From Marthasterias glacialis (lineage: Eukaryota > Echinodermata > Asteroidea > Forcipulatida > Asteriidae), in contig OU452239.1 of assembly GCA_911728455.2 (NCBI GenBank), positions 12,382,328 to 12,446,327 on the forward strand: a stretch of DNA of 64,000 nucleotides, given 5' to 3'. The notes under the pieces were generated by a model. That model worked only from the letters and a program-made list of their open reading frames with translations. It made no database searches and had not been told where the DNA came from. How positions within the stretch are numbered: position 1 is the stretch's first letter; each line of letters starts with the position of its first letter. Shown in pieces: positions 37,098 to 48,435 of this stretch. A program made the position numbers and the translations under genes.

Positions 37098-38975
37098 TCA
37101 GGCTAAACGTACATCGCATGGGCTATAAAATGTCCAAGTTGCATCACTATTGCCTTCAATTTTAACGGTCGAGCTGGTCGCGGTAGTTGGTGGGTACGTG
37201 AGGCTGAATTGAGACTCTGGTACCCCCTTTTGACCCACGGTGATATGTGTGCTGTTGAAGTCGATAACCACTCGAGTTGCCAATAGTTTTATGTCGCTTG
37301 ACGATCTGATCCTTGTAACCTGTTTTCCTTGAACGATAATTGAGGATGCAGGCCGGAGCTCTGTTAATAAAAAATAACAATATTGTTATGTTGTTCTACC
37401 CTCACACCGATGTAAGGAAAGCCATACTCTGCTTTTAGAGGCATGCAGTAGAGGGTTCCACAAGCAATGGACCTTTCCCATGAAATATGCTAATTGCATT
37501 CACGCATGCGTACAGACCCTGTTGGTTGGCAAATGCCATTGAAATATGCAGAAAGCAGACGCACAAAGCGCGTACGCGTCACGGGCCCATCAGTTCCATG
37601 CAAAAGGGCACACTGTTCCCAAAATTTTGCCAACCAAAATGTAAGTGCGCATGCGCGATGTCCAATTTTTAACGTATTTCATGGGAAAGGTCTATTGGGG
37701 TGGGATTCGAACCAACTACCCCCGCTTTCAGCTATTAGAGAACTAAGTGTAGATAGTATAGAGTGATTATCAGTCATTGTGCAAGCTCAATGCTTATCAA
37801 GTTTATACCAATACTAACCCTTCAGGGGAATATTTTCGTCTGAAATACTTTTAAAGCTGAAGAAATAGAACCTTTAAAAAGATTATTTTACCATTTAAAT
37901 TTCCATTGAATTATATCGATTGCTGTAATCCAAAATAAGCACTATGTAAATTCGCCGACAGAATATAAACTGTTTCACTTATATGGCAGGATCACCTAAT
38001 TTGGTTTAAAAAGAAACTTCACAGTTCGGTTGGGTGATGTGTTTTTATAAAACTAGAAGACGGAAATGAATTTATAACAAAAACTGTTTTTTTTAAGAAA
38101 GAAGAAAACAATGAAATGCCTATCACAGATGTTCCTTTCATACGTACCAATTTCAGAATCGACGTCGTCAGCAGTAAAATCTACGTCCACCTCTTTATCA
38201 GAGATAGCAACGAAGTCAAGATGCACAGGCATCTCCATCACTTCCTCAAACTTGACACGTGAAGTAGTTGTGTACACTTGACAGGGAAGTGCTGAAATTA
38301 TATAAATAAATATAGTAGTCTAGTTAGCAAGATTTTATAACCAAGAAACTTCTTTTGCAATATTTTTTTTTTTAGTTGACCTAAATACAAACTAGTCTTT
38401 GAAAACAGTTTTTATTTTCCCTGGGGAACGGGATTTTGACAGAGGACTATGCGGCCAATCACCTGCCGTTTAAAGCTGCCGATAGTTACGTCACTAAGAT
38501 TCGTATGAAACCGTATATTTCATGGTCTCATCTTATTGGTATCAACTATTTTCATTTGATTAATGACGGGTAAAATAAATATTGAAAATAGCAGATAACC
38601 TTCCACAAACAAATCTTTACCTTCATGAAAACTTTCGTCAAAGTAGAAACATCCACTAGATTCTTTCAGCGTGTCCTTGTTCTCAGAGTACACTGCTGAG
38701 TTGAGCTGACAGATCTTGTCATCCACGCAGTAGTTAAATGACTGGCATGTTTCATCGAGTAGGCAAACAACAGCGCACGTTGCGTATGAACGCGCCGTGG
38801 TAACGCGGTAGACATGCCCAGCAAGCACGAGGCCAGGCGTGGTGCCTTGGTAAAACATATGGGAGCTGGAGTGCTGACGTGACTGTGGTGCACCACTACA
38901 ACCATCTGATGCCATCGCTGCTGTTATGATCATGGCGAATAGAATGACGAAGAGATCCCCACACAGCATAACCAT
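37098..38975 (-). CDS. P5: diverged PAN/apple + FAMeT-like domain protein
   Basis: Exons on the minus strand: 38975-38621, 38291-38148 and 37360-37098 (355, 144 and 263 bases), giving 253 residues. Donors are AAG|GTAAAG and TTG|GTACGT; acceptors ATTTCAG and TTAACAG. The leader is MVMLCGDLFVILFAMIITAA. The PAN domain keeps ARSYATCAVVC, ETCQSFNYC and GCFYF. The start of exon 3 (ELRPASSIIVQGKQ) differs strongly from P1-P4, while RVVIDFNSTHITVG and DATWTFYSPCDVRL are kept. An acceptor (ATCATTTAG) lies just before the ATG. The open frame extends further upstream to 39200, but that part aligns with noncoding flank elsewhere, so I start at 38975. Not part of the 10.3 kb periodicity. Confidence 0.8.
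37465..37697. mobile_element. MITE in intron 2 of P5 with clear inverted repeats
   Basis: Left end CAATGGACCTTTCCCATGAA; reverse complement of the right end CAATAGACCTTTCCCATGAA. This complete copy identifies the decayed elements in the P1-P4 introns. Confidence 0.75.
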
Positions 38976-39837
38976 GACGTTAACAACAAATCTAAATGAT
39001 ACAGAAAACAAAAGATTGATGTTGTATAAACCAGTTGTTCGTTCCTCCAACTGCCTCCACTCCCCCCGCATTGGCAAACTAAACCATCGTGGTACCTTCA
39101 CAGCGGGAATGAAATCAAGGGGGCATGCACGCCATTTGGAACCGCCTTTGTAGTCACCAATCGTGCCTAAATCATTCACCTCTACAAACTCATTTAACAT
39201 TGACTAGTTAAAGTTTCCTTTCGAAAATGTGTATGTAACATTGTGTTATAAAGACATATTTGTTAATTAATAACACATACGTACGTTCCAAATAGGAGTT
39301 GAAGCAAAGCTCTGATATCAACCTCAATTGTGCATCACAAAACTAAACTAAAATCATACGTCTGGTGTATCATAATCGTACGCAAAACGCCAAAAATAGT
39401 TAACCTTCATTAAATACAATGATAATAAATTGTATCTCCCGTCGCCATATCAACCACTTGCGTCATAGGTTTACCCCAATCCCTTATTGATTATTCTCTT
39501 GTTTCTCTTGGGATATAAATTGAAAAATCAAACCAAGGTAAGTTTCTCTAATATTAATGGTCTCATCAACTTTTGATTGATTTTCAACACACTCCAGTCC
39601 AGTGTAGCAGCGTACAACCTTACAGTTTGATCAATAAAACACTTAGTGTATGTCCAGCTTATATTGATAATTAGGGTGTCTAAAACAGCACTCGAGTCGT
39701 CAGTTTAGATAAAAATTTAAAGACATTTGCGAAACTGTTCAGATATAAACAACTAATTAGTTCCAGGCAAGTCTCTTCCCATGTGCCATCAAATTTAGTA
39801 AGAGGTGTTCTTTGACCACCCAAACGAAAAGTCGTCA

Positions 39838-40350
39838 GACCCATAGACTGGTTCCCGGTCCCTACATTGTTTTCGTTCTGGCTGAATATAGGCACCGGTA
39901 ACGGGTAATGAAAATTAGCATATGCCTGGCAGATTTCTGCCAGGCATATGCTAATTAATAAAAGAAGCATATGTTTACGTAATCCCATAATGCAATGCGG
40001 CCTTACACAAAACGTGATGGACACAGAATCTCCCATCGTGCAGACCATGGAGGTAGAAATTACGCTAGTTAAGATGTTCTTCTTAAGTTAGCTTGAACTT
40101 TGATATTGAAGGTTGGTTCACCCTAATGTCCAGGTGAAGGGTTACGCGATGCACAAGTGTGCTAGTGTCAAACAACAACATGCACACGTCACGAGCATAG
40201 CCAACGTCATCTCTGAAACTAGAAAATCATTACTGCGCCCGCGCAATCGAGGTCCTATCAAAAGCGCCATATCGGTAGCAGCTACCGGTCCCTATATACA
40301 GACAGAAGAGAACGATGTAGAGACCGGGAACTAGTCTATTAGACCCATTG
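39838..40350. repeat. Inverted pair of a dispersed repeat
   Basis: The segment at about 39,838-39,905 (minus) and the one at about 40,255-40,350 (plus) share CTACCGGTGCCTATAT-like, AATGTAGGGACCGGGAAC-like and AGTCTATGGGTCT-like words in opposite orientation. Likely two copies, or two ends, of one element. An antisense open frame of 122 codons (39680-40048) crosses the left copy and has a hydrophobic stretch (MLLLLISICLAEICQA), but it also runs through a perfect palindrome, so I do not call it. Confidence 0.5.
39913..39956. repeat. Perfect palindrome, 21-base arms
   Basis: Arms of 21 bases (AATTAGCATATGCCTGGCAG plus one base) separated by 2 bases. Could form a cruciform in DNA or a hairpin in RNA. 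Confidence 0.9.
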
Positions 40351-40473
40351 CAAAGGCATAGCAGCGCCCTCACAGAGGGCTTCAACAAATTACCCGAATT
40401 GTGGACGTTTATAGTGCATGTAGTATGACAATCATTGGGTGTAAGCTGTTACAATGGCTTATGATGGGCTAAC

Positions 40474-40730
40474 GCCATAGAGTTATATATAAGAACTAGA
40501 GGGAGCACTCGCGATGCCACGCACGATACTCCACTGACTCACCATGGGCGAAAATCCCTATGGGTCAATTGCATACGAATGTCCACTTAGAAAATGGCTG
40601 CTGTGTGGACGGATGAGTGACCAGAGTAAATGAATGGTCGGCGCCATTTTCTCAATGGACAAAAATGCTCCTTGTCGGGCCGTCTCGCATGGTTTGTACG
40701 CCCTCTAGTTCTTATGCATAACTCTATGGC
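40474..40730. mobile_element. TIR element of 257 bases
   Basis: 30-base terminal inverted repeats: the left starts GCCATAGAGTTATATATAAG and the right ends CTTATGCATAACTCTATGGC. The interior includes TGAGTGACCAGAGTAAAT and AATGGACAAAAATGCTCC. A related interior occurs at about 61,080-61,390. Confidence 0.75.
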
Positions 40731-40879
40731 TAATGCAAGGCAACCTCGCTCCCATGGGCAGCGCGCCGTATCGATACCTCTCGCTCTCTAACCCCTGGTA
40801 GTGAAGCACTGACAAACGAGGCTGATTAGCTCATAAAACTGGCTGCTTAAAAACCCAAGTTCTTATTAATTCTGTTTTA

Positions 40880-41260
40880 AACGAATAGTTTGTTCCTCTG
40901 TTCCCCCTCCTCCCCCGCGATAGCACAATCAGCCACGCACCCTGGTACCTTGAGGGGGCACGCAGGGCATTTGGAGCCACTGTTGTCGTAGTCATAGAAT
41001 GCAAATAATTCATACAACTCTACAAATTGGTTTGTAAATAAACATTACCTTTCAAAAATGTGTATGTAACGCTACTTTTTTAAATACAGGAGCTGTTAAC
41101 CGAAAGCACTTACCTTGCAAAAAGGAGTCTCGAGCAAAATTCTGGTGTCCACCTCAATTTTCCAGCAAAGAACTAAACTAAAACATAGCTCTTGTTAAAT
41201 AACGCCTTGCTTGTTATAAACTGGTCGCCAAGAGTAATTGACCTTCAGTAAGGAGCAACG
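40880..41260 (-). pseudogene. Relic of a P-gene 5' flank
   Basis: Aligns by eye with the flank upstream of P5 (about 39,040-39,420): CCTGGTACCTTGAGGGGGCA against CGTGGTACCTTCACAGCGGG, GCATTTGGAGCCACTG against GCCATTTGGAACCGCC, AAAATGTGTATGTAACG, and a shared AACTAAACTAAAA. No PAN exon follows; a TIR element occupies the next 400 bases. It contains a minus-strand GCAAG|GTAAGT donor near 41,113, consistent with a former noncoding first exon. Confidence 0.45.
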
Positions 41261-41800
41261 GAAAAGAATCTTCCATTGCCGTACCAATAATTTGCCATGC
41301 ACAAAATGTTCTTACTATATTGCTCATTATAACACACATTCTAACTGGGGGCACGCCGCCCTTGTCGTACTCGGCACGCAGCACTGCAACAAAACAGCAA
41401 TACTAGTGTGCGATCAATACAAATTATTGTGCAGACGAGGTTGTACAATAATAAAACAGGGTAACAATCTCTAAACTTTTTACCAGATAATAAGGTTGTC
41501 ATTAATTTATTAACACAAAATTAGCACCAAATGGTTCATTTAAATCGTCTTATTTCAAATGTAATTAATATGTTAACAATGTATTTCTTTGTGGACTTAT
41601 ATGACAACGGTTGTTCGCGTGTCAATGTAGGCCATACCCAAAGCGACATGGAATTGTCCAACAACACTTTTAACATTCGCTGTGCATGCGTGCTAGATGC
41701 ACTCCCTATTTTGTATCGTAATTCTTTCTAATGAAAAACTACATCCATAAAGTGGTTGGTATCAACGAGACACGTTTTCATGCACAATGCAATCTAAGAC

Positions 41801-41919
41801 CGTATCTGAATTGGCGGCTACGACTGTTGCTAAGGGTGTTGCTCAGGACATCCTTTACTTCAACGCATGATGACGTGGCAATCCAGCCTTAGCCGTAGCC
41901 GTAGCCAACAATTCGGACC
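41801..41919. mobile_element. Small inverted-repeat element
   Basis: The left end reads GTATCTGAATTGGCGGCTAC and the reverse complement of the right end GGTCCGAATTGTTGGCTACG; CGTAGC words repeat inside. Confidence 0.5.
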
Positions 41920-43515
41920 CGACCTAAGTTTCCCAGACGATGCAAAGCTTTAATCAAGTGTGTTTAAATGTTTTTGTTTATTTATTTTATATATATATTT
42001 TTATGTTTTATTTCTTATAACCACTTTTTTTTAATTACAGACAAGACTCAGAATGCAAGACTTAGGGTTCAAGGTTCAAAGGTTACGCTCCACAGTATCA
42101 ATGTTGACAAGAATCTCAAAAAATAGAAAGTCGAGTCACAACTTTACAGAAGATGAATACAAAGTAATACATACAATGATTATATGGGGGAGACTGTGGA
42201 AGGAACCATATGAAGCAATGCCCGTAAGTATGGGCCCCTGGCAACACATGCATTGAGCCGGGGTGAATGGAATGTGATGGTTCTGTAGGGTTCAGGCATT
42301 GAGTTACAATAAAAAGGAAAGCAATGATCCTGATATGAGGGTTCAAGCACTCGAGCCGGAGTGGAGAATGGGATGACCCTGTAGGGTCCAGGAAGAAAAC
42401 CAATAGTTCAGCTGCTACATAAAAATAGAACGCAGAATGCGCTTAGAATGCAGAATGTCAAAAGAGGGCGCTAAATAAACACAAACCCTAAAATAACTTG
42501 ATGAGTTTATACCTGCGTTGAAATGTCTATTCAGAGCTATGGACCAACTTAATTGTACAGTGATCATACATCGGGCACTTGGTGATATAGGAAGTGAATT
42601 TGTACGCCGAATCCATGGTGATTGTTCGAAACGTGGACTCAACCCGTTGACTGCAGCCGGGTGAACGTCATGTGCTATGACAATGTCTATCTGCAAAGCG
42701 TACTTCTCGGCCCTTTACTCAGCCTGGTTATTGGCAGGTTAGTGTGTATCATAGAGCTATGATATTGACTAGAGCGCTAGCATTGTTCCTACGCTGAAGC
42801 CGCTTGGGCGCATCCATGTTTGTTTACAAACCTATGGAAAACTTGAAATCTTGTACGGCTGGGTTACGGCTATTTGCATACCACTGCTTTATTCCTTTTC
42901 TGTGCGTTATGGAATCACTTATACCAGAAATAAGACGCGCAATCCTCAGCGTGATTCCTCAGCGCTCGCGTATCTAGTACTGCATGCGCTCGTGTTGTAT
43001 ATCTCGTGCGCGTTTGAACGTACGTCCCCGTGTCGTGACGATTTTTTTTCTTGTATCGCTTAATTTTCTGCAGTGAAGGGAAGAACTTTGCAACATTTAC
43101 TCAAAGATTGACGTAGGTAGGCCCTTTTTTATAAAAGAGACAATTAGCCTAAACTGGCTGAGATTCTTGATTTAGTCAACATTTTGAATAGCAAGGCCAG
43201 AAAGGAAAATCAATGACACTTTTTCCCTGATATTTGAGCTGAAGTTTCCCTCTGGTGGTTTAATTTTATAGTTATTATTCGGAGAGAATAGTGTACAATT
43301 GCTGCTTCGAACCAATGTTGTTGATTGATCGCATCATGGGAGTGCCCATCTTGTTTGCATAATGGGAGCAGCCATCTTGTTATACGATGATATCAAAACG
43401 AGGCTGTGAGGGAAAATTAGCTGGATTCTCATCATCATGGTATGACAATGGTAACCATTAAACTGATTTTTCTTAATAGTTACAATTCTACTTTTGATTG
43501 CATTATTTATTACAG
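41920..43515. other. Intergenic stretch before the Ig cluster
   Basis: No supported gene. At 42,240-42,400 an imperfect direct repeat contains GGTTCTGTAGGGTTCAGG and GACCCTGTAGGGTCCAGG. At 43,320-43,420 a motif GCAGCCATCTTGTTATACG is shared with 61,125-61,150. I found no leader exon for V1 here. Confidence 0.4.
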
Positions 43516-43860
43516 TAGCCGCAGCGCAAGTCACAGTTTCAGGTGACGCGTGGGGAGATATCGGTGCGGATACGACCCTGACATGTATGCCTCAGAATTC
43601 TATATTACTTATTAGATGGAAGAACAGTAGTTTTGCAGAGAGTGACGTCATTGCCACTGACTTAATCGTAAGATTGGCGCTCCCCACTGACACACTGGTT
43701 AGCAGAGATGAGCTTCATTATGTATTTGACAAGGACGACCCCAGGTACCCTCTGACCATCAAGGGACTTACACTTGGGGATGATATGAGGTACTGGTGTG
43801 AGGTGTTCGAGACTGAGACTGGAAAATATATATATGATTCACACATACTGAGGATAAGAG
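43516..43860 (+). CDS. V1: orphan V-type Ig domain exon
   Basis: A single 345-base exon between TTTATTACAG and the donor ATAAGAG|GTAGGA, phase 1 at both ends, encoding 115 residues. Strand B has LTCMPQ, strand C IRWKNSS, then YPLTIKGLTLGD and MRYWCEV with the second cysteine. The Y-W-C form recalls CD300/TREM/pIgR-type V domains. V2 has its leader exon 647 bases upstream and V3 639 bases, but none of that type is found before V1; the similarity to the V2 intron ends just upstream of the exon. V1 is therefore either a cassette that lost its promoter and leader or one spliced from a distant exon. The reading frame is intact. Confidence 0.75.
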
Positions 43861-44294
43861 GTAGGAGTGTTTATCTTTAGTTTCACACTAATTTTGACAA
43901 ATGTACAGAGAATCATTATTTCTTTTGTAAAGTCCTTGTCGAGACAATTACTGTCTATTTTTAAGTCCCACTTAACTCATCACATTATCACAGCATGAGA
44001 ATGTAAGGCAGTCAGTTGGGCAATAAGGTAGTCGAAGTCTGAGACCTAGACCTGGCGGTTCGAAGGCAAGACCTACTGAAGGTGATGATAAGACTTCACA
44101 CGTACAAGTAGGAATTTGCGGTTTGTCTTTCTTTCTTTTTTCATTTTTAAGAGTATTTAGCCAAACATTGCTTTTGAACATCCTGCTCCTCCCCCCCCCC
44201 CATTTTTTTTATTTATATAATGGTTAAGCCTATGTCAAACATAATCCATTTGATACTATAAACAATAAATTTAAACTGTCGTTATACATTTCAG

Positions 44295-44338
44295 CACGAA
44301 AACTGTATCTCACGTACCGTCTCGAAAGGGTGATTTAA
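44295..44338 (+). CDS. Candidate terminal exon after V1
   Basis: After ATACATTTCAG, phase 1 reading gives ARKLYLTYRLERVI and a TAA. An equivalent exists after V2 at 46475-46518 (ARKLYLTYRLKRVI). It would end a short secreted protein. The match is within a recent duplication, so conservation proves little, and V3-V10 have no counterpart. Confidence 0.25.
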
Positions 44339-45050
44339 TCTTTGACCTTTGAGGTTGGGTCAAACGTTATACCAATGCACTGTTCGAAGGCGCGAATCGG
44401 ACCTTTCAAACTGCTGCAGTGCATGCGCGTTTGTGCGCGCGGTGGTCCAATGAAACCACTGACTTAAAGCCCCAGCTCAACATTGCTAAGAAGAAAAACA
44501 TAAATATTCACAGATCTACATATACCTTACATGGTATAAAGATAATGATGGTAGAAACTTTCCTCGAAATATTTCTGCCGTTAAGTGTTATCTTTTTAAA
44601 ATAATAAGTGAAACAAGATCCAAGTATAGTATAGTTTTCGTCTCAGTGAGACAAAACCTCTGCCTAAAGGAATGTGTACAAAAGAATGCTGAAAGCAATT
44701 TTACCGTTTTCTCGCAAATGAAACAACGAAATGAGCTGACATTTTCACAGGTTGGTTTTATTACAAATATCTTGATTTGTGCGGAGAATGGAAGCATTTA
44801 CAGTCAGTTTACCAATGTTGAGCTGGGGCTTTAAAGAACAAAGCCTATCTTTCGTTTCGAGAGAAATATTCAACAAACTACGCTCAGTTCTTCGAGCAAA
44901 CCCTTGTGGTTCAGTGAGCATGTCAGCGCTCGTTGAACCAGGAAGTGAATGCGTTCAGAGACTCTAGGGGTGACTCTTACTAACAACAGACTACCGCTAG
45001 AACCGGCATTGGAAGTACAAGTGTAGAGGCACTGCCTGCCCGCCTGCAAA
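44330..45050 (+). promoter_or_regulatory. 5' region of V2 (duplicated before V3)
   Basis: This block and 46,510-47,230 are near-identical copies 2,180 bases apart and precede the leader exons. They include GTGACTCTTACTAACAACAG and GCACTGCCTGCCCGCCTGC just before the ATG. No TATA box is obvious. Open frames in it (for example 44646-44834) are duplicated with the block and are not supported as genes. Confidence 0.4.
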
Positions 45051-46039
45051 ATGTACTTCTTGACGGCTTACGTGATATTATGTTTCCTTAAAGGTAGGTG
45101 TTTTGAAAGTGTCATTAACTTCAAGTTTATTTGTTCAAAAAAACGACAAAGGCTTATATTTTAACTCGACACATTAGATTAGGCCTACGACATTAAATCA
45201 GTAATGTTCAACTCTAAAATGTACAAGTTGTTGAAAACGTTGTTGTTTGGAATTGCTTTTTAAGAGTTGTTCGTGCAAAAAAAAACACATACAGTTTGTT
45301 GTAATAAGTGAGTAGTGATTCAGAAAACATACATTTGCCTACAAAATGGTGGTCCGTGTTCTGTCACAAAATTAAGCCCAAACCATACAATTTCAAGGTA
45401 TATTTATGTAAATCAAACATTTTACTTTTAAAATATATATCCAACCGTGCATATTCATTTCATAACATATGCTTTTTCGTTGCCCAAAAGCGCCCAATCC
45501 TAAGGCAACGTTCCCTTTAACAAATAACCTACAGCCATTGTTCAAAAGTGTAATCAACCTTAGATTTGTAAAAAAAAATAAAAAAAAAAAATGAATGGAT
45601 TCCTTAGAATAAGAAAGGAAATCATGTTAACGTGTACATCAGTTGTATTGTGTTTTTATGCACACATTTGACGATTGTTTATCTTATTATTTAACAGTAG
45701 CCACAGCGCAAGTCACAGTTTCAGGTGACGCGTGGGGAAATATCGGTGCGGATACAACCCTGACATGTATGCCTCAGAATTCTATATTTCTAATAAGCTG
45801 GAAGAACAGTAGTTTTGCAGAGAGTGACGTCACTCAAACTGGAAATATCGTAAGATTTATGCTTCCAGACACACTTTATACTAGAGATGAGCTTCATTAT
45901 GTATTTGACAAGGACGACCCCAGGTACCCTCTGACCATCAAGGGACTTACACTTGGGGATGAGATGAGGTACTGGTGCGAGGTGCTCTTCACTTTGAATG
46001 GCGCATACAGACACGATTCACACATACTGAGGATAAGAG
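45051..46039 (+). CDS. V2: secreted or leader-bearing V-type Ig protein
   Basis: The leader exon 45051-45093 encodes MYFLTAYVILCFLK plus one base and ends AAAG|GTAGGT. The V exon 45698-46039 (342 bases, phase 1-1) follows a 604-base intron. The domain begins VATAQVTVSGDAWGNIG and has LTCMPQ (B strand Cys), ISWKNSS (C strand Trp), a C'-C'' loop SDVTQTGNIVRFMLP, DELHYVFDKDD, YPLTIKGLTLGDE and MRYWCEVLF. The donor is ATAAGAG|GTAGGA. The protein would be secreted unless a later exon adds an anchor; none is seen. Part of a 2.18 kb tandem array with V1 and V3. Confidence 0.8.
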
Positions 46040-47230
46040 GTAGGAGTATTTATCTTTAGTTTCGCACTAATTTTGACAAATGTACAGAGAATCATTATTT
46101 CTTTTGTAAAGTCCTTGTCGAGACAATTACTCTCTATTTTTAAGTCCCACTTAACTTATCGCATTATCACAGCATGAGAATGTAAGGCAGTCAGTTGGGC
46201 AATAAGGTAGTCGAAGTCTGAGACCTAGACCTGGCGGTTCGAAGGCAAGACCTACTGAAGGTGATGATGAGACTTCACACGTACAAGTAGGAATTGCGGT
46301 TTGTCTTTCTTTCTTTTTTCATTTTTAAGAGTATTTAGCCAAACATTGCTTTTGAACATCCTGCTTCCCCCCCCCCCCATTTTTTTAAAATTTATATAAT
46401 GGTTAGGCCTATGTCAAATATAATCCATTTGATACTATAAACAATAAATTTAAAGCTGTCGTTATACATTTCAGCACGAAAACTGTATCTTACGTACCGT
46501 CTCAAAAGGGTGATTTAATCTTTGACCTTTGAGGTTGGGTCAAACGTTATACCATTGCACTGTTCGAAGGCGCGAATCGGACCTTTCAAACTGCTGCAGT
46601 GCATGCGCGTTTGTGCGCGCGGTGGTCCAATGAAACCACTGACTTAAAGCCCCAGCTCAACATTGCTAAGAAGAAAAACATAAATATTCACAGATCTACA
46701 TATACCTTACATGGTATAAAGATAATGATGGTAGAAACTTTCCTCGAAATATTTCTGCCGTTAAGTGTTATCTTTTTAAAATAATAAATGAAATAAGAAT
46801 AAAGTATAGTATAGTTTTCGTCTCAGTGAGACAAAAACTCTGCCTAAAGGAATGTGTACAAAAGAATGCTGAAAGCAATTTTACCGTTTTCTCGCAAATG
46901 AAACAACGAAATGAGCTGACATTTTCACAGGTTGGTTTTATTACAAATATCTTGATTTGTGCAAAGAATGGAAGCATTTACAGTCAGTTTACCAATGTTG
47001 AGCTGGGGCTTTAAAGAACAAAGCCTATCTTTCGTTTCGAGAGAAATATTCAACAAACTACGCTCAGTTCTTCGAGCAAACCCTTGTGGTTCAGTGAGCA
47101 TGTCAGCGCTCGTTGAACCAGGAAGTGAATGCGTTCAGAGACTCTAGGGGTGACTCTTACTAACAACAGACTACCGCTAGAACCGGCGTTGGAAGTACAA
47201 GTGTAGAGGCACTGCCTGCCCGCCTGCAAA

Positions 47231-48217
47231 ATGTACTTCTTGACAGTTTACGTGATATGTTTCCTTAAAGGTATGTGTTTTGAAAGTGCCATTAACTTCA
47301 AGTTTATTTGTTCAAAAAAACGACAAAGGCTTATATTTTAACTCGACACATTAGATTAGGCCTACGACATTAAATCAGTAATGTTTAACTCTAAAATGTA
47401 CACGTTGTTGAAAACGTTGTTGTTTGGAATTGCTTTTTAAGAGTTGTTCGTGCAAAAAAAACACCTACAGTTTGTTGTAATAAGTGAGTAGTGATTCAGA
47501 AAAACATACATTTGCCTACAAAATGGTGGTCCGTGTTCTGTCACGAAATTAAGCCCAAACCACACAATTTCAAGGTATATTTATGTAAATCAAACATTTT
47601 ACTTTTAAAATATATATCCAACCGTGCATATTCATTTCATAACATATGCTTTTTCGTTGCCCAAAAGCGCCCAATCCTAAGGCAACGTTCCCTTTAACAA
47701 AATACCTACAGCCATTGTTCAAAAGTGTAATCAACCTTAGATTTGTAAAAAAAAAAAAAAATGAACGGATTCCTTAGAATAAGAAAGGAAATCATGTTAA
47801 CGTGTACATCAGTTGTATTGTGTTTTTATGCACACATTTGACGATTGTTTATCTTATTATTTATTACAGTAGCCACAGCGCAAGTCACAGTTTCAGGTGA
47901 CGCGTGGGGAAATATCGGTGCGGATACAACCCTGACATGTATGCCTCAGAATTCTATATCTCAAATAAGCTGGATGAACAGTAGTTTTGCAGAGAGTGAC
48001 GTCATTGCCACTGACGTAATCGTAATCGTAAGATTTATGCTTCCTGACACACGTTATACTAGAGATGAGCTTCATTATGTATTTGACAAGGACGACCCCA
48101 GGTACCCTCTGACCATCAAGGGACTTACACTTGGGGATGAGATGAGGTACTGGTGCGAGGTGCTCTTTACTTCGAATGGCGCATACAGACATAGTTCACA
48201 TATACTAAGGATAAGAG
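47231..48217 (+). CDS. V3: secreted or leader-bearing V-type Ig protein
   Basis: The leader exon 47231-47270 encodes MYFLTVYVICFLK plus one base (GTATGT donor). The V exon 47870-48217 has 348 bases, phase 1-1. Framework residues are identical to V2, but the loops differ: ISQISWMNSS after the first cysteine, SDVIATDVIVIVRFMLP in the C'-C'' region, and LFTSNGAYRHSSH before the G strand. The two extra codons in the C'-C'' region come from a repeated ATCGTA hexamer. The donor is ATAAGAG|GTATTG. Downstream sequence differs from V1 and V2 for about 600 bases because of inserted repeats; a diverged copy of the V1/V2 3' flank resumes near 48,830. Confidence 0.8.
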
Positions 48218-48435
48218 GTATTGTACTTATTTAAGATAGTTTCCAACTGACTATTTTAACAATTTTTTTTTTAAGTATTAACATCTGTCTAGTGTTGATT
48301 CCCCGTTTGTAAATTTGGTTAGGGAAGCAAACTTGTTATAATAGTCACACAATAATATGGCAACTTAGATTGTATGCGTTCTTAATCATATACAAGTCAC
48401 TCCTTTTTGTGCATCCTCATTTTAAGAGTGCCAAA

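Noticed and set aside
39680..40048. 122-codon antisense frame with a signal-peptide-like stretch
   Set aside because: It runs through a perfect palindrome and a dispersed repeat, has no splice context and no domain.
43990..44095. tRNA-like segment with GGTTCGAAGG (copy near 46,170-46,275)
   Set aside because: No cloverleaf could be folded by eye; it is probably a decayed tRNA-derived repeat.
44646..44834. 62-codon frame duplicated at 46826-47014
   Set aside because: Lies in the 5' region of V2/V3, has no leader or splice logic, and is duplicated together with the whole 2.18 kb block.
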